From positions 34,387-98,386 of the forward strand of contig JAZBOS010000010.1 of NCBI GenBank assembly GCA_036351255.1: a stretch of DNA of 64,000 nucleotides. The letters run 5' to 3'. Below the pieces are notes generated by a model. That model made no database searches and was not told where the DNA came from. It was given only the letters and a program-made list of their open reading frames with translations. Numbering within the stretch: position 1 is the stretch's first letter; every line of letters begins with the position of its first letter. This document shows, piece after piece, positions 1 through 8,812 of this stretch. Both the position numbers and the translations under genes were made by a program. Source of the stretch: Bacteroides sp. GTDB lineage: Bacteria; Bacteroidota; Bacteroidia; Bacteroidales; UBA7960.

Positions 1-517
1 TCTGCTGGGCACCTGACACAGCATCGCTGTAAGCTACATCGATGCTGGCGTTGGTTTCAAAGGCTTCCGAGAGGTTGCAGCATGCGGCACGCTGCAGTTC
101 GCTTTCGGTGATAACCTGCGTCAGCACCGGCTCAAGACCTGAGTAGTGCGCGCCAGGTTTGCGGCCCGCCACCACCACCTCATCGAGCTGACGGGCGGTT
201 TCGAGCACTACTGACACCTCGGTGTCGGTGCCGGTGATGGTGAGGGTATCGCTTTCGTAACCAATGTAACTGACTACCAACGCATGGGGCAGAAGGGCTG
301 GTTTCTCCAGCACGAAGCGGCCCTCCATATCGGTAGCCGCACCTTGCGTGGTGCCCAGCCATACCAAATTGGCACCCACCAGGGGTTGGAGATGGAAATG
401 ATCCCCATGGGCCTGGCTTTCCATCACCACCCCCCTAAGAAGGTTGTCCTGGGCCCGCAAACCGGAAGCAACCAGTGCGAGCAAAACAAAAAACAGGATA
501 TTAATCTGGTTTTTCAT
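1..517 (-). CDS. TonB-dependent receptor, N-terminal part (cut by window edge)
   Basis: The reading frame opens at an ATG (515-517) and runs off the window start, giving 172 residues. Residues 1-23 are a signal peptide ending in a Gly-Leu-Arg-Ala-Gln cleavage region. Residues about 28-110 form a carboxypeptidase-regulatory-like beta-sandwich (motif SYIGYES), then LDEVVV begins the linker to the plug domain, with the plug motif CCNLSEAFETNAS near residue 146. These are hallmarks of Bacteroidota SusC-like/TonB receptors, which move substrates across the outer membrane using TonB energy. A His-rich stretch (HGDHFH, residues 37-42) sits in the N-terminal domain. Downstream neighbours on the same strand are heavy-metal-associated domain proteins, so a metal or metallophore substrate is inferred, not shown. 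The barrel lies outside the window. Confidence 0.88.
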   Translation of the reverse strand, partial: MKNQINILFFVLLALVASGLRAQDNLLRGVVMESQAHGDHFHLQPLVGANLVWLGTTQGAATDMEGRFVLEKPALLPHALVVSYIGYESDTLTITGTDTEVSVVLETARQLDEVVVAGRKPGAHYSGLEPVLTQVITESELQRAACCNLSEAFETNASIDVAYSDAVSGAQQ

Positions 518-524
518 GGATTCA

Positions 525-737
525 TTAGTTTTCAAACAAACGGTACTCGCCTATGTCTTCCAGAATGGAATTCAGCTGGGAGGTGTCAAGGGATTGTTTT
601 GCCAGGATCTCAACAGTTGCAGAGGGAAGATCCACCATCACCTGCTCCACACCGGGCACATTGGCCAGGGCCTTCTGAACCCGGTTCACACAGGCGTTGC
701 AATGCAAACCGGTCACTGAATAGGTTATTTTTTTCAT
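525..737 (-). CDS. heavy-metal-associated (HMA/CopZ-like) small protein
   Basis: A 70-residue single-domain protein with the HMA motif GLHCNACVNRV (residues 14-24), in which the CxxC pair binds Cu(I) or another soft metal in this family. There is no signal peptide, so it is probably a cytoplasmic metallochaperone. The predicted betaalphabetabetaalphabeta length matches CopZ-type proteins. It lies 7 bases upstream of the TonB receptor gene and 8 bases downstream of another HMA gene, so all three are likely co-transcribed. Whether the metal is copper, zinc or mercury cannot be told from the sequence. Confidence 0.88.
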   Translation of the reverse strand: MKKITYSVTGLHCNACVNRVQKALANVPGVEQVMVDLPSATVEILAKQSLDTSQLNSILEDIGEYRLFEN

Positions 738-745
738 AGGTCCGT

Positions 746-1147
746 TTACTCTTCGTTATGCAATTTGTTGTTTTTAAGCATATCAGGATCCCTGGGATAC
801 TTGCAGCAACTGTGCAGCTTGGTATAGGTTTCCTCATCCGTGATGAAATGCTCGGTATCGTGGCCCACCTTGGCAATGGCACGCTCGATGGCTTCCTGAT
901 TGGTCCGGTCGGCGCGATAGTTTACCGAGAGGAGTTGTTTCTCCTGGTCCCAACTGGCGGAGCGAACCCCGCGCACGCTATAGGCAGCGTTCTCGATGCG
1001 ATCCTTGCACATCCCGCAAAGGCCCAGCACCTTGAATTCGGCATCTACCTTGCCTTCGCGGACGGTTTCCTGCGAAAATGCCGGCGATTGAATACCTGAA
1101 AATAGAACAATGAAAAAGGTGATTATTACAGATGAAATAGCTTTCAT
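746..1147 (-). CDS. exported heavy-metal-associated domain protein
   Basis: A 133-residue protein with a signal peptide (residues 1-25, ending SPAFSQ) followed by an HMA-like domain. The metal motif is GLCGMCKDRIE (CxxC at about residues 43-46), and the domain ends with the typical VGHDTE segment. A second Cys pair (HSCCKY) lies near residue 113 and could add a metal site. Exported HMA proteins next to TonB receptors are common in Bacteroidota and are thought to bind metal in the periplasm. It sits between the cytoplasmic HMA gene and a Cys-rich small protein in one minus-strand cluster. Confidence 0.85.
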   Translation of the reverse strand: MKAISSVIITFFIVLFSGIQSPAFSQETVREGKVDAEFKVLGLCGMCKDRIENAAYSVRGVRSASWDQEKQLLSVNYRADRTNQEAIERAIAKVGHDTEHFITDEETYTKLHSCCKYPRDPDMLKNNKLHNEE

Positions 1148-1255
1148 AAGATTTAAATTTTTGACGTGAAAAATGAATTGGATACAAATAGGGAAATCCT
1201 TTCGATGCCAGCGGCAGGAAAGGATCAGGTCAGACTGCCGGAGAGACAGCCTGAT

Positions 1256-1726
1256 TTAACAGAAATCGATCTTAAGCTGATGGAGGAAGAAAAGGTAATC
1301 TGTTCCGGAAAATACCGGTGGTGGCGGGTGAAGAAAAGCGGGTAAAAGATTCTGGTCAGCATTTTCTCCTGTTGTGCTCAGGAGAGCAGCCAGTAAAGGA
1401 AGCACTGTCAATGGCGACGCCACCTTCAGCGTTTGCGAGGATATCAGTTCATCCACCACAAAAAACGTTGATTCGTATTCACAGCAGGAAGTGGTTTGAA
1501 AATCAGTACGGCAGGTGGAAAGATCATCCGGTATAGTACAACAGGAAACTGGCTCCATATTTGCAGGTTGAGAACGCTCACCACAGCATACATCTGGTTG
1601 ATCCAGAGTGTATTCAACAATATTGCATGACGGACAGGTATGCCTGATCAGCCGGAATCCGGAAGCGGAAACCAGGAAGGTGATCAGCACCAACCAAACA
1701 GCAATATTTTTCAACATTCCCTTCAT
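1256..1726 (-). CDS. Cys-rich exported small protein, HYC_CC_PP-like
   Basis: A 156-residue protein with an N-terminal hydrophobic segment (residues 8-24). It then has a run of cysteine pairs: HTCPSC, VCCGE, SCC, and SCCEY. A Pro-rich tail (HPPPPVFSG) follows. The order of a His-x-Cys motif, CC pairs and a C-terminal PP motif resembles the Bacteroidota family named HYC_CC_PP, which often accompanies heavy-metal TonB clusters; the tyrosine of HYC is threonine here. Function is unknown, with metal binding inferred from Cys content and neighbours. It is the most upstream gene of the cluster that ends in the TonB receptor. Confidence 0.65.
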   Translation of the reverse strand: MKGMLKNIAVWLVLITFLVSASGFRLIRHTCPSCNIVEYTLDQPDVCCGERSQPANMEPVSCCTIPDDLSTCRTDFQTTSCCEYESTFFVVDELISSQTLKVASPLTVLPLLAALLSTTGENADQNLLPAFLHPPPPVFSGTDYLFFLHQLKIDFC

Positions 1727-1786
1727 AGGTACTAAGTTATTTAAAATCTATCTAAATAACAAACAAATTATTTGGGATAATGTTTC

Positions 1787-2302
1787 TCAGCGAAGATCTT
1801 TGGGGGTTTGTGGGCCGAGCATCATGGTCAGCAGCCTCCACTTTTCATCGAGGAGGGCAAACCCAAGCATGCCTTCAATTTCGTGAGTGCCTTCGCTAAA
1901 GGTATTGTTGCTGAATAGGTTTTTGACATCTTCGCGTTCCTCATCGGTTTTTGCGGCTGCAAGTTCTTCCTCGTAGCGTTCGGCCCACTCTTCATTCATT
2001 TCGAAAGAGGTTGCGGTATAGCGCTTAGAGATGACATGGCCTTTTTTCACGCGGATGCGGGCATTTATGCGCACGTCATAGTATTTTCCTCCCATATAAT
2101 CGGCCTCCATGCCTTCCACGATGTCGACATCGAGTACCTCAACATAATCTTTGTAGATTTCGCGGCGGAAATGATCCTCGAGCACCATTTGGACATCCCG
2201 TTTCCCGGGAACGTTATCGCGCTTGCATCCAGACATTCCTGGTATCAGAAAGGTGGAAAAAAGAAGGATCAGGGCAAGGATAGTAGATTTTTTCATTTTC
2301 AT
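1787..2302 (-). CDS. putative lipoprotein of unknown function
   Basis: A 171-residue protein with a lipoprotein signal peptide: positively charged start, hydrophobic core, and a lipobox-like GMSGC with the acceptor Cys near residue 26. The mature part is rich in Glu, Arg and Lys, has a long helical stretch around residues 100-130, and ends in a segment resembling a small alpha+beta domain (GFALLDEKWRLLTMML). I do not recognise the family. A well-formed promoter lies directly upstream (2316-2345), so it starts its own transcript and may read into the metal cluster 60 bases further on. A second in-frame ATG lies two codons downstream of the chosen start. Confidence 0.7.
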   Translation of the reverse strand: MKMKKSTILALILLFSTFLIPGMSGCKRDNVPGKRDVQMVLEDHFRREIYKDYVEVLDVDIVEGMEADYMGGKYYDVRINARIRVKKGHVISKRYTATSFEMNEEWAERYEEELAAAKTDEEREDVKNLFSNNTFSEGTHEIEGMLGFALLDEKWRLLTMMLGPQTPKDLR

Positions 2303-2315
2303 TCGTTTTAGAGCC

Positions 2316-2345
2316 CAAATTTAATGCAAAAAAACAAGCGTACAA
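2316..2345 (-). promoter_or_regulatory. Bacteroidota-type promoter for the lipoprotein gene
   Basis: Read on the minus strand: -33 TTG (2345-2343), 19-base spacer, -7 TAAATTTG (2323-2316). This fits the Bacteroidota sigma-ABfr consensus TTTG-N17-23-TAnnTTTG. The expected start point is only a few bases before the ATG at 2302. Confidence 0.6.
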
Positions 2346-2368
2346 GCAAGGCAAGAACAGAATAAAAT

Positions 2369-2406
2369 GAAAGAGGCTGCCTCAAAAAGTTTGAGACAGC
2401 CTCTTT
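2369..2406. terminator. bidirectional intrinsic terminator
   Basis: A 17-position stem with one mismatch, arms 2370-2386 and 2390-2406, around a very short loop. It is flanked by A-rich sequence on one side and a T-run on the other. It lies just after the stop of the TonB receptor gene (minus strand) and upstream of the lipoprotein promoter, so it probably ends the receptor transcript. Confidence 0.8.
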
Positions 2407-2422
2407 TAAGATTGAGGAGGTT

Positions 2423-5400
2423 CTAGAAGATATACCTAAGGCTCAACTGCAATCTCCAGGCTTGGTTATAATTATAATACGTAGAGTAAGATTCTGTCAG
2501 GAAATTCTCATCCGAATCTTTGGCCATTGAGAAGATTGGCACATTACCCTCATCAACGCCTTCATAGACCAGTATCTGTCCATTGTTGGCACTGAACATG
2601 TTTTTGTTAACCCCCCAGGTATTGTTGAGGAGGTTTCCAAAGTTCAACAAGTCAAGGCTGAATTGCAAAGTATTTTTTCTTCCAGCAACATTGACACTGA
2701 AATCCTGAGCAACGCGCAAATCGAACCTGTGCGTCCAGGGGGCCCTTGCAGCGTAGGCTTCAGCATATTCACCCTTGTGATTGCTCAGGTATTTATCCTG
2801 TTCCACAAAAGCAAAGAAAGCATCCTCGTCGGCCTGGCTGATAAACTGAACTTCACCTTTTTCAGAAGGAATGTAAATCAGATCGGTGGCATAACCATCG
2901 CCATTCATATCGTTTTCATAGGTGAAGCTATAGCCATAGGGAGAGTATCCTGAATAAAACAGGTTGATAGTCGTTGCCATATGGTCATTCAGGTAGGGAA
3001 TCCTGTATGAAAGCGAACCAATAGCCCTCGAAGGAATAACATATTCTGAACGCTGTACCATTGGCAAATGAGGGCCATTAATCTGAATAAGACCATTATA
3101 GGCTGAAGCTGCATTGCTACCGGGCATACCGGAAACTTCTTTTGACTCGGTATACGTGTAAGCGAACATCAAATTAAGATTTTCCATCGGTTCGGCAGTA
3201 ATGGTAAGGTTACCGGTTGCGCCCCAACCTTCATCCGTGTTTGACAGGACATAAGCATTTTTGGAAGTGTACTCAATTTCCTCCAGTTCAGGATAAATAT
3301 ACCGGTCATCGGGACCATTAAATCGCAGCCAGCTATTATCAGGTTGTTCCAGGTTGTAATTTTTCAGCACAACGCCATTGATGCTCTTGGTGTAGATCCC
3401 TTCCAAGGTAACCGTCATGGGGAATGAGGCCGGTACTTCATAATCCATAGCCAATGATGTTTTCCACACTTTGGGCATTTTAAAGTCAGGGTCAATCCCG
3501 TTAATATCCCTCGGCAAAGCACCATCTTCAGGAGAAATGGTATTCTGCAAACCCAGGAAAGCAATCATTTCATCCACGTCGGTAAGCATCGGGCCAGCCA
3601 AACCAGCTAAAGCAGGATTAACAACGGTAACATTACCATCCTCATCATACCTGGTGACAGCTGCATAACTACCCTGCACCATCCCTGAGTTGGTAGGCAT
3701 ATTGGTGAAGAATACCAGGGGCAATCTTCCTGCAAACATCCCACTACCCCCTCTGAGTTTCATCATTTGGTCACCCATTACGTCCCATGAAAAACCAGCC
3801 CTGGGGGACAATTGAACTTTAGGGGTTGGCCATTCGCCAGTATCAATGGTTCTTCCACCAAAATCCAATTCATAAATGGCATTATTTCTAATGATGTTAT
3901 CCACATACTGAATATAGTCAGCGCGAATCCCGTAGGTTAACTTGAAATCGGAAGACAAATTCCACTCGTCCTGCGCATAGGCACCAATTTGGTTAAACCT
4001 AACTTCGGCGGCAGGATTTTTTTCTCCGTCATAACCATAGGTCAAAGCAAAATCCCGGGGGGCAGCCTGGTTGAGGAAATCCTCAAGGCTGGCGTAGCGG
4101 TAATAACCCGTTCCATTACGCATATAGGAGTTGTTTGCCATTTGGAATTCATAACTTGCACCCAGCGTTATTTTGTGGTCGCTTAAATAAATGTTGGTGT
4201 TGTTGATAACATTAAAAATGTTGTTATTTACACCATTGTTCCAGGTAAACAATTCATAGCCTGCAGAAATATAAGGCTCAAGAATCTGCTGTCCGCCTTC
4301 AGTAACCCCATACATGATGTCAATGAAAGGGAAGGGTTCGGAAGTGGAACCACGCATATCCTTAATCTTGGTGTAAGTGGTCAGAAACTGATTGGAGACG
4401 ACATTTGAAATCCTGCTGTTATAATCCAATGAGAAGGAATTCACTATATTATCCATGGAATACAATGAATTGGAGAACGCCATGGAGTGCTGGGAGATAC
4501 GGTTCATGTTCCTGTTACGGAAACCAGCATCGGTGGAGTTACCGTTGGTGGGATTCCATCCCTGATTTTTGGTATAGTTGTAACGGAAACTCACTTTATT
4601 GGCATTATTGATGTTCCAGTCAAGGCGAGCCAGAAGTTTTCCATTAAATTCATCTGCCGGGAAACTATTATAGGAACCAGGATCATAACCATAATTATCA
4701 ATCAAGTGCTGCCTGACAGCTTCCATATCGGAAATGCTGGCACGGGAAAGCATCTGGTCAGGATTGGCAACTCCGTTTTCAGAAGGCCTCCAGGTAACAA
4801 CTTGTCCTGGTTGTAATTCGTATTCTCCATTAACAAAGAAGAATAATTTGTTCTTGATGATGGGCCCACCCAATGTACCTCCGTAAACCTGGGTTGATTC
4901 TTCATCACGCTCTCCAAAATCAACATCTCCAATCTGGTTACCTCGCAAATTCTGGTTGGTGAAATAGGTGTAGGCAGAACCTTTAAATGTATTGGTCCCT
5001 GACTTGGTAATGGCGTTGATCCCACCACCAATGAAATTGGTCTGTCGAACATCGAAAGGAGCAATTACAACCTGGATCTCCTCGATGGCATCCAGAGAAA
5101 TTGGATTTCCCCCACCAGGGAGGTTAGAACCCAAACCAAAGTTGTTATTGAAATTCGCACCATCAACCGTAAAGTTGGTGGAACGTCCATCCCCACCTGC
5201 AAAACCCATATTATTCGCATAGGGAGAAATGCGGGCAACATCCGAGATGCTCCGGTTAATGGTGGGCATTGAGTTCAATTGCAGGTTTGAAATGTTGGTG
5301 GTTGCACCCGTTTTATCTGTTTGAAAAGCAGACGATCTGAGGCCTACCACCAAAACTTCACCCAGTTCTAGCACACCCTCACTAAGGACTACCTCCAAAA

Positions 5401-5719
5401 CAAAAGACTCACCCAGGAATAAGGTGATATCCGAAAAAGATTCTTTTCCATATCCAATGTAAGTCACTTCCACAAGATATGGACCACCGGTACGCATACC
5501 CTGAATGTTAAAGCGACCTTCAATGTTGGTAGTAGTACCATAACGTGTTCCGGATGGCTCATGAATGGCTAAAACAGTGGCCCCCGGGAGAGGCTCATTG
5601 TTGGTGTCAACCACCCGGCCGGTCATGCTGGAGGTCGTTACCTGAGCAAACGCAGTATTTGCTCCTATCATCAGGAACAAAGCTGCAATCACACACATCA
5701 AAAAGGTTTGTTTTCTCAT
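2423..5719 (-). CDS. Oar-like TonB-dependent outer-membrane receptor
   Basis: A 1098-residue outer-membrane protein. Residues 1-25 are a signal peptide (ANTAFAQ). Residues 27-115 are a carboxypeptidase-regulatory-like domain (GRVVDTNNEPLPGATV, then TYIGYG). A TonB plug follows (about 120-240, with DGANFNNNFGLGSNLPGGGNP region), then a long beta-barrel ending in the terminal strand LQLSLRYIF. The repeated NNN and FTG-type extracellular loops and the IDAIEEIQV segment match the Oar-like subgroup found in Bacteroidota and myxobacteria. The substrate is unknown. It has its own promoter and terminator, so it is monocistronic; no SusD partner is adjacent. Confidence 0.92.
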   Translation of the reverse strand: MRKQTFLMCVIAALFLMIGANTAFAQVTTSSMTGRVVDTNNEPLPGATVLAIHEPSGTRYGTTTNIEGRFNIQGMRTGGPYLVEVTYIGYGKESFSDITLFLGESFVLEVVLSEGVLELGEVLVVGLRSSAFQTDKTGATTNISNLQLNSMPTINRSISDVARISPYANNMGFAGGDGRSTNFTVDGANFNNNFGLGSNLPGGGNPISLDAIEEIQVVIAPFDVRQTNFIGGGINAITKSGTNTFKGSAYTYFTNQNLRGNQIGDVDFGERDEESTQVYGGTLGGPIIKNKLFFFVNGEYELQPGQVVTWRPSENGVANPDQMLSRASISDMEAVRQHLIDNYGYDPGSYNSFPADEFNGKLLARLDWNINNANKVSFRYNYTKNQGWNPTNGNSTDAGFRNRNMNRISQHSMAFSNSLYSMDNIVNSFSLDYNSRISNVVSNQFLTTYTKIKDMRGSTSEPFPFIDIMYGVTEGGQQILEPYISAGYELFTWNNGVNNNIFNVINNTNIYLSDHKITLGASYEFQMANNSYMRNGTGYYRYASLEDFLNQAAPRDFALTYGYDGEKNPAAEVRFNQIGAYAQDEWNLSSDFKLTYGIRADYIQYVDNIIRNNAIYELDFGGRTIDTGEWPTPKVQLSPRAGFSWDVMGDQMMKLRGGSGMFAGRLPLVFFTNMPTNSGMVQGSYAAVTRYDEDGNVTVVNPALAGLAGPMLTDVDEMIAFLGLQNTISPEDGALPRDINGIDPDFKMPKVWKTSLAMDYEVPASFPMTVTLEGIYTKSINGVVLKNYNLEQPDNSWLRFNGPDDRYIYPELEEIEYTSKNAYVLSNTDEGWGATGNLTITAEPMENLNLMFAYTYTESKEVSGMPGSNAASAYNGLIQINGPHLPMVQRSEYVIPSRAIGSLSYRIPYLNDHMATTINLFYSGYSPYGYSFTYENDMNGDGYATDLIYIPSEKGEVQFISQADEDAFFAFVEQDKYLSNHKGEYAEAYAARAPWTHRFDLRVAQDFSVNVAGRKNTLQFSLDLLNFGNLLNNTWGVNKNMFSANNGQILVYEGVDEGNVPIFSMAKDSDENFLTESYSTYYNYNQAWRLQLSLRYIF

Positions 5720-5815
5720 TGTTTTTTGTTTTGTGATTGAAAGGTTAAGAATTGTGTAACTATTGGTTAATGGTTTTTTGAATTAGAATGATATTCTGTT
5801 ACCGGAAACGAGATG

Positions 5816-5849
5816 CAAAATTAGAAGCTTATAAGGAATTGAAAAACAA
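5816..5849 (-). promoter_or_regulatory. candidate promoter of the Oar-like receptor
   Basis: On the minus strand a perfect -7 box TAATTTTG (5823-5816) is preceded by TTG at 5849-5847 with a 23-base spacer, the upper limit of the usual range. The predicted leader is about 90 bases. Confidence 0.45.
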
Positions 5850-6018
5850 TTCATTTTACCGGAATCTTAACTTTTTGTTAAAACAATGTTAAATCGCTTT
5901 TTCAGCGGTGTTAAAGATGGGCAAAAGTATCTTTTTTTCAAACAGCTTGGGAAAAAAGTTATTAACGAGAAATTAACCAAAAAAAGGTCAGGGAAGTGGG
6001 GGTGTTTCCCCCTGAAAA

Positions 6019-7113
6019 TCAGATGAGAAATACATTTCTTATGGCGCCTGAAGGGCTTTTTGCCTTGCTGAGGGTAAAGGCAAAAGTGGTTCCCACACCC
6101 AGGGTACTCCTGACATTGATGGTTTGGTTGTGGGCTTCGATGACGTGCTTCACAATGGCCAGGCCCAGACCCGTGCCGCCATCGCCTTCGCGGAAAGAAC
6201 GACTCTTGTCGCCCCGGTAAAAGCGTTCAAAGACCCTGGGCAGTTCTTCGCGGGGTATCCCGATGCCACTATCCGTTACTTCAATCAGGATGTTTTCATC
6301 CATGTCGAAGAAACTGATCTTGGTTCGTCCATTTTCGGTACCATATTTGATAGAATTAACAAGCAGGTTGGTCAGTACCTGCTGTATGCCTTGGCGGTCG
6401 GCATGGACATTGATGGGTGAATCATAATTCCGGCCAAAATGCAAATGAATGTTACGGGTTGCTGCCTTGATCTCCATAAAATCCATGACATCGCGGGCAA
6501 GGGCAACGATATCGAAGGACGACATATTCAGCTTTAATTCGCCCGACTCCATTTTTGCAATGGCTTCAAGATCTTCGATAATACTGATCATCCGGTCGAT
6601 GCTCTGTTCGGTTCGCATCAGGTATTTTCGGTTGATCTCCGGATCATCCATGCCCCCGTCGAGCAGGGTCAGCACATACCCCTGGATGTTAAAAATGGGG
6701 GTTTTGAGTTCATGAGACACATTACCCAGAAATTCACGACGATAGGTCTCCAGCTTTTTTAGCTCTTCCACCTCTTTTTTCTTGTCGGAAGCCCAGGCAA
6801 GCACTTCCTGATTGGTTTCCTGAATGATATCGGTTTTGTCAGCAACCCTCGGCTTTTTCTGGCTTTTTGGGGCTTTCAGGTCATGTATAGTCTTATATAT
6901 CAAACGGATGCGATCATAAATAAACCGCTCAAGGATGTATCGGAACAGAAAAAAGGAGATAACAAAAAGAACCATATTACCCACCAGAAGGGTTTTCCAG
7001 AGAAGCTCCCCGTAAACCAGTAGGGAAGTAATACCGTATGCCAGGGAGAAACCTAAAGAAACGATCAGGGAGGTGATCAGGGCAAGTTTCCGCGGGGTTG
7101 CATTTTTGATCAT
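6019..7113 (-). CDS. sensor histidine kinase, PhoR/SphS type
   Basis: A 364-residue membrane kinase. Two N-terminal transmembrane helices (about 10-34 and 40-60) are separated by a very short loop, so it has almost no periplasmic sensor. A linker leads to the HisKA domain with the phospho-acceptor His134 in NVSHELKTPIFNI. The ATPase domain has all boxes: N box LLVNSIKYG, G1 DSGIGIPREE, F box RVFERFYR, G2 GGTGLGLAIVKH. It lies 3 bases after the PhoB-like regulator and is surely its partner. The PhoR label rests on domain form; no pst or phoU genes are nearby, so the signal could be other than phosphate. Confidence 0.9.
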   Translation of the reverse strand: MIKNATPRKLALITSLIVSLGFSLAYGITSLLVYGELLWKTLLVGNMVLFVISFFLFRYILERFIYDRIRLIYKTIHDLKAPKSQKKPRVADKTDIIQETNQEVLAWASDKKKEVEELKKLETYRREFLGNVSHELKTPIFNIQGYVLTLLDGGMDDPEINRKYLMRTEQSIDRMISIIEDLEAIAKMESGELKLNMSSFDIVALARDVMDFMEIKAATRNIHLHFGRNYDSPINVHADRQGIQQVLTNLLVNSIKYGTENGRTKISFFDMDENILIEVTDSGIGIPREELPRVFERFYRGDKSRSFREGDGGTGLGLAIVKHVIEAHNQTINVRSTLGVGTTFAFTLSKAKSPSGAIRNVFLI

Positions 7114-7116
7114 TTC

Positions 7117-7800
7117 TTAAACCTCGAATTTATAGCCAACGCCTTTAACGGTTTTGATGTTTTCAATGCCTATCTTTTCGCGCAGTTTCCTTACGTGCAC
7201 ATCAATGGTCCGGTCGCCAACCACCACATCGGTGCCCCAAACACTTGCAAAGATCTCTTCGCGGGAGAAGACTTTGTTGGGCCTTGAAACAAGCAGGGTA
7301 AGCAACTCAAATTCCTTTTTTGGTAAGGTGATTTCCTGCTGATCCTTAATAACCAGGTAGCGTTCGCGGTCAATGCGAATAGTACCAGCTTGAAGGCTAT
7401 CTGTTTCGGGGGTCGTTTGCTTTGAGCGCCGCAACAGGGCTTTCACCCTCCCGATGAGCAGACTGGGCTTGATGGGTTTGGTAATATAATCATCAGCACC
7501 AGCATCAAAGCCCGCCAGCTGTGAATAGTCCTCACCACGCGCAGTAAGGAAGGCAATGACCGTATGCGACAATTCAGGAAATTTCCTAAGTTCCACACAG
7601 GTTTCCATCCCATCCATTTCGGGCATCATCACATCCAGGATAATCAGGTGAGGCAACACCTGCCTGGCCATTTTCAAGGCTTGCAGCCCATTCTCTGCCT
7701 TAAAAACCGAATAACCTTCGCGGGTAAGATTATAGCCAATAAACTCAAGGATGTCGGGCTCATCGTCGACCAATAGAATGCGGAAATTTTCCTGATTCAT
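7117..7800 (-). CDS. response regulator, OmpR/PhoB family
   Basis: A 227-residue regulator with a receiver domain (acid pocket Asp12-Asp13, phospho-acceptor Asp56 in LIILDVMMPEMDG, Thr86, Lys108 in YITKPI) and a C-terminal winged-helix DNA-binding domain (about 130-225; motifs LPKKEFELL, VDVHVRKLREKI-like and the terminal GVGYKF). It is the first gene of a two-gene operon with the histidine kinase. A -7 box with a distant -33 box lies upstream. Confidence 0.93.
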   Translation of the reverse strand: MNQENFRILLVDDEPDILEFIGYNLTREGYSVFKAENGLQALKMARQVLPHLIILDVMMPEMDGMETCVELRKFPELSHTVIAFLTARGEDYSQLAGFDAGADDYITKPIKPSLLIGRVKALLRRSKQTTPETDSLQAGTIRIDRERYLVIKDQQEITLPKKEFELLTLLVSRPNKVFSREEIFASVWGTDVVVGDRTIDVHVRKLREKIGIENIKTVKGVGYKFEV

Positions 7801-7822
7801 TCAGAACATTTTATAAACGGGG

Positions 7823-7857
7823 CAAAATTACGTTATTTTTTTGGGAGTACTATCAAA
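7823..7857 (-). promoter_or_regulatory. candidate promoter of the two-component operon
   Basis: Minus strand: TTTG (7857-7854), 23-base spacer, perfect -7 box TAATTTTG (7830-7823). The predicted start is about 15-20 bases before the regulator's ATG. Confidence 0.5.
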
Positions 7858-7939
7858 ACCCAGCCTTAACAGGCTCATTTATAGTTTACTTAAAATAAAC
7901 TTAACCTTTTCTTAACAGGTAGAAGTGGTCTATTCTTCT

Positions 7940-8587
7940 TTAAAGCAAGTTCCAGGATATGCCAAAGGTCCAGGCAGTGTTATACTGACCCCGGTTGTAC
8001 CAAACGGAAGTGCCACCCTCGTGGGGCCTAAGCGGGGTAATGCCCTGGGAAAAACGCAGGTGAAAATTGAGTTGGCTGGTCACTGGATAATAAAAGCCCA
8101 GAAGCAGGTTTAGTTCTGCCCCATGAAAGGGCTTTTCCTCGGAAAGATCCAACATGCGGTCATTTTCCATTTCCTCTGACCCTACCAGAAACGCAGCCGA
8201 AAGGCCCGTTTCAAGTGACAGCCGGTCGGCAAACCGCCCTCCTCCGCCCCAGGGGAAGTCAACAATGAGTAAGAAGGGAATTTCGACATATTGCAAGGCA
8301 AAGCGGTAATCATAAAAATTGTTCTTTTCATCGGGTGTTGAACGGCTACCTTTCTGGATATACATCAGCTCGAGCTGAATCCTGGTTATGTCACCCAAAG
8401 CGGTATTGGTAAAAACAGCTGCAAACCAGCCCAGTTTATCGGGTCCGCCCAAGTTGTCGCCTGAAACCTCGCTGGCAGCAAGGCCTCCTTTCAGGCCGCC
8501 ACCAAAACCTTGCCCCAAGGCCATCTTCCACGGCCACAAAACAAATAAAATAATGGCCACGAAAAAGATTATTTGCCGTTTCACCAT
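7940..8587 (-). CDS. outer-membrane beta-barrel protein (PorT-like)
   Basis: A protein of about 215 residues starting at the ATG 8585-8587; a longer frame would need a TTG at 8602 and is not favoured. A signal peptide (KRQIIFFVAIILFVLWPWKMALGQ) is followed by GGGLKGGLAAS, the typical first strand of the Bacteroidota barrel family PF13568. Alternating hydrophobic strands continue to the final aromatic-rich strand (TAWTFGISWNLL). The role is unknown. It lies downstream of nothing obvious and is divergent from the hybrid sensor at 8813. A -7 box TAATTTTG is at 8654-8647. Confidence 0.75.
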   Translation of the reverse strand: MVKRQIIFFVAIILFVLWPWKMALGQGFGGGLKGGLAASEVSGDNLGGPDKLGWFAAVFTNTALGDITRIQLELMYIQKGSRSTPDEKNNFYDYRFALQYVEIPFLLIVDFPWGGGGRFADRLSLETGLSAAFLVGSEEMENDRMLDLSEEKPFHGAELNLLLGFYYPVTSQLNFHLRFSQGITPLRPHEGGTSVWYNRGQYNTAWTFGISWNLL

Positions 8588-8812
8588 AATCTCCTGTTCC
8601 AAAAAGTTTTAAGACATGAAAGCCTCATTATTTTTACCAATATTAACAAAATTAACTCTTTTATTTATTTTTTTTTGCGACAAATGGTTAAAAGATGGAG
8701 AAAATGCAATAAATTTGAATTAGCTAATTAAGCGATGAATGTTTGTTGCTTATAAGTTTTTTCCTTGTAATCAGCAAAGGTACTGCGTGGGCGGAAATGA
8801 ATTAATTGCTAA

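Noticed and set aside
6019..7800. Phosphate regulon (PhoBR) assignment
   Set aside because: Domain form fits, but no pst, phoU or phosphatase gene is nearby, so the signal is left open.
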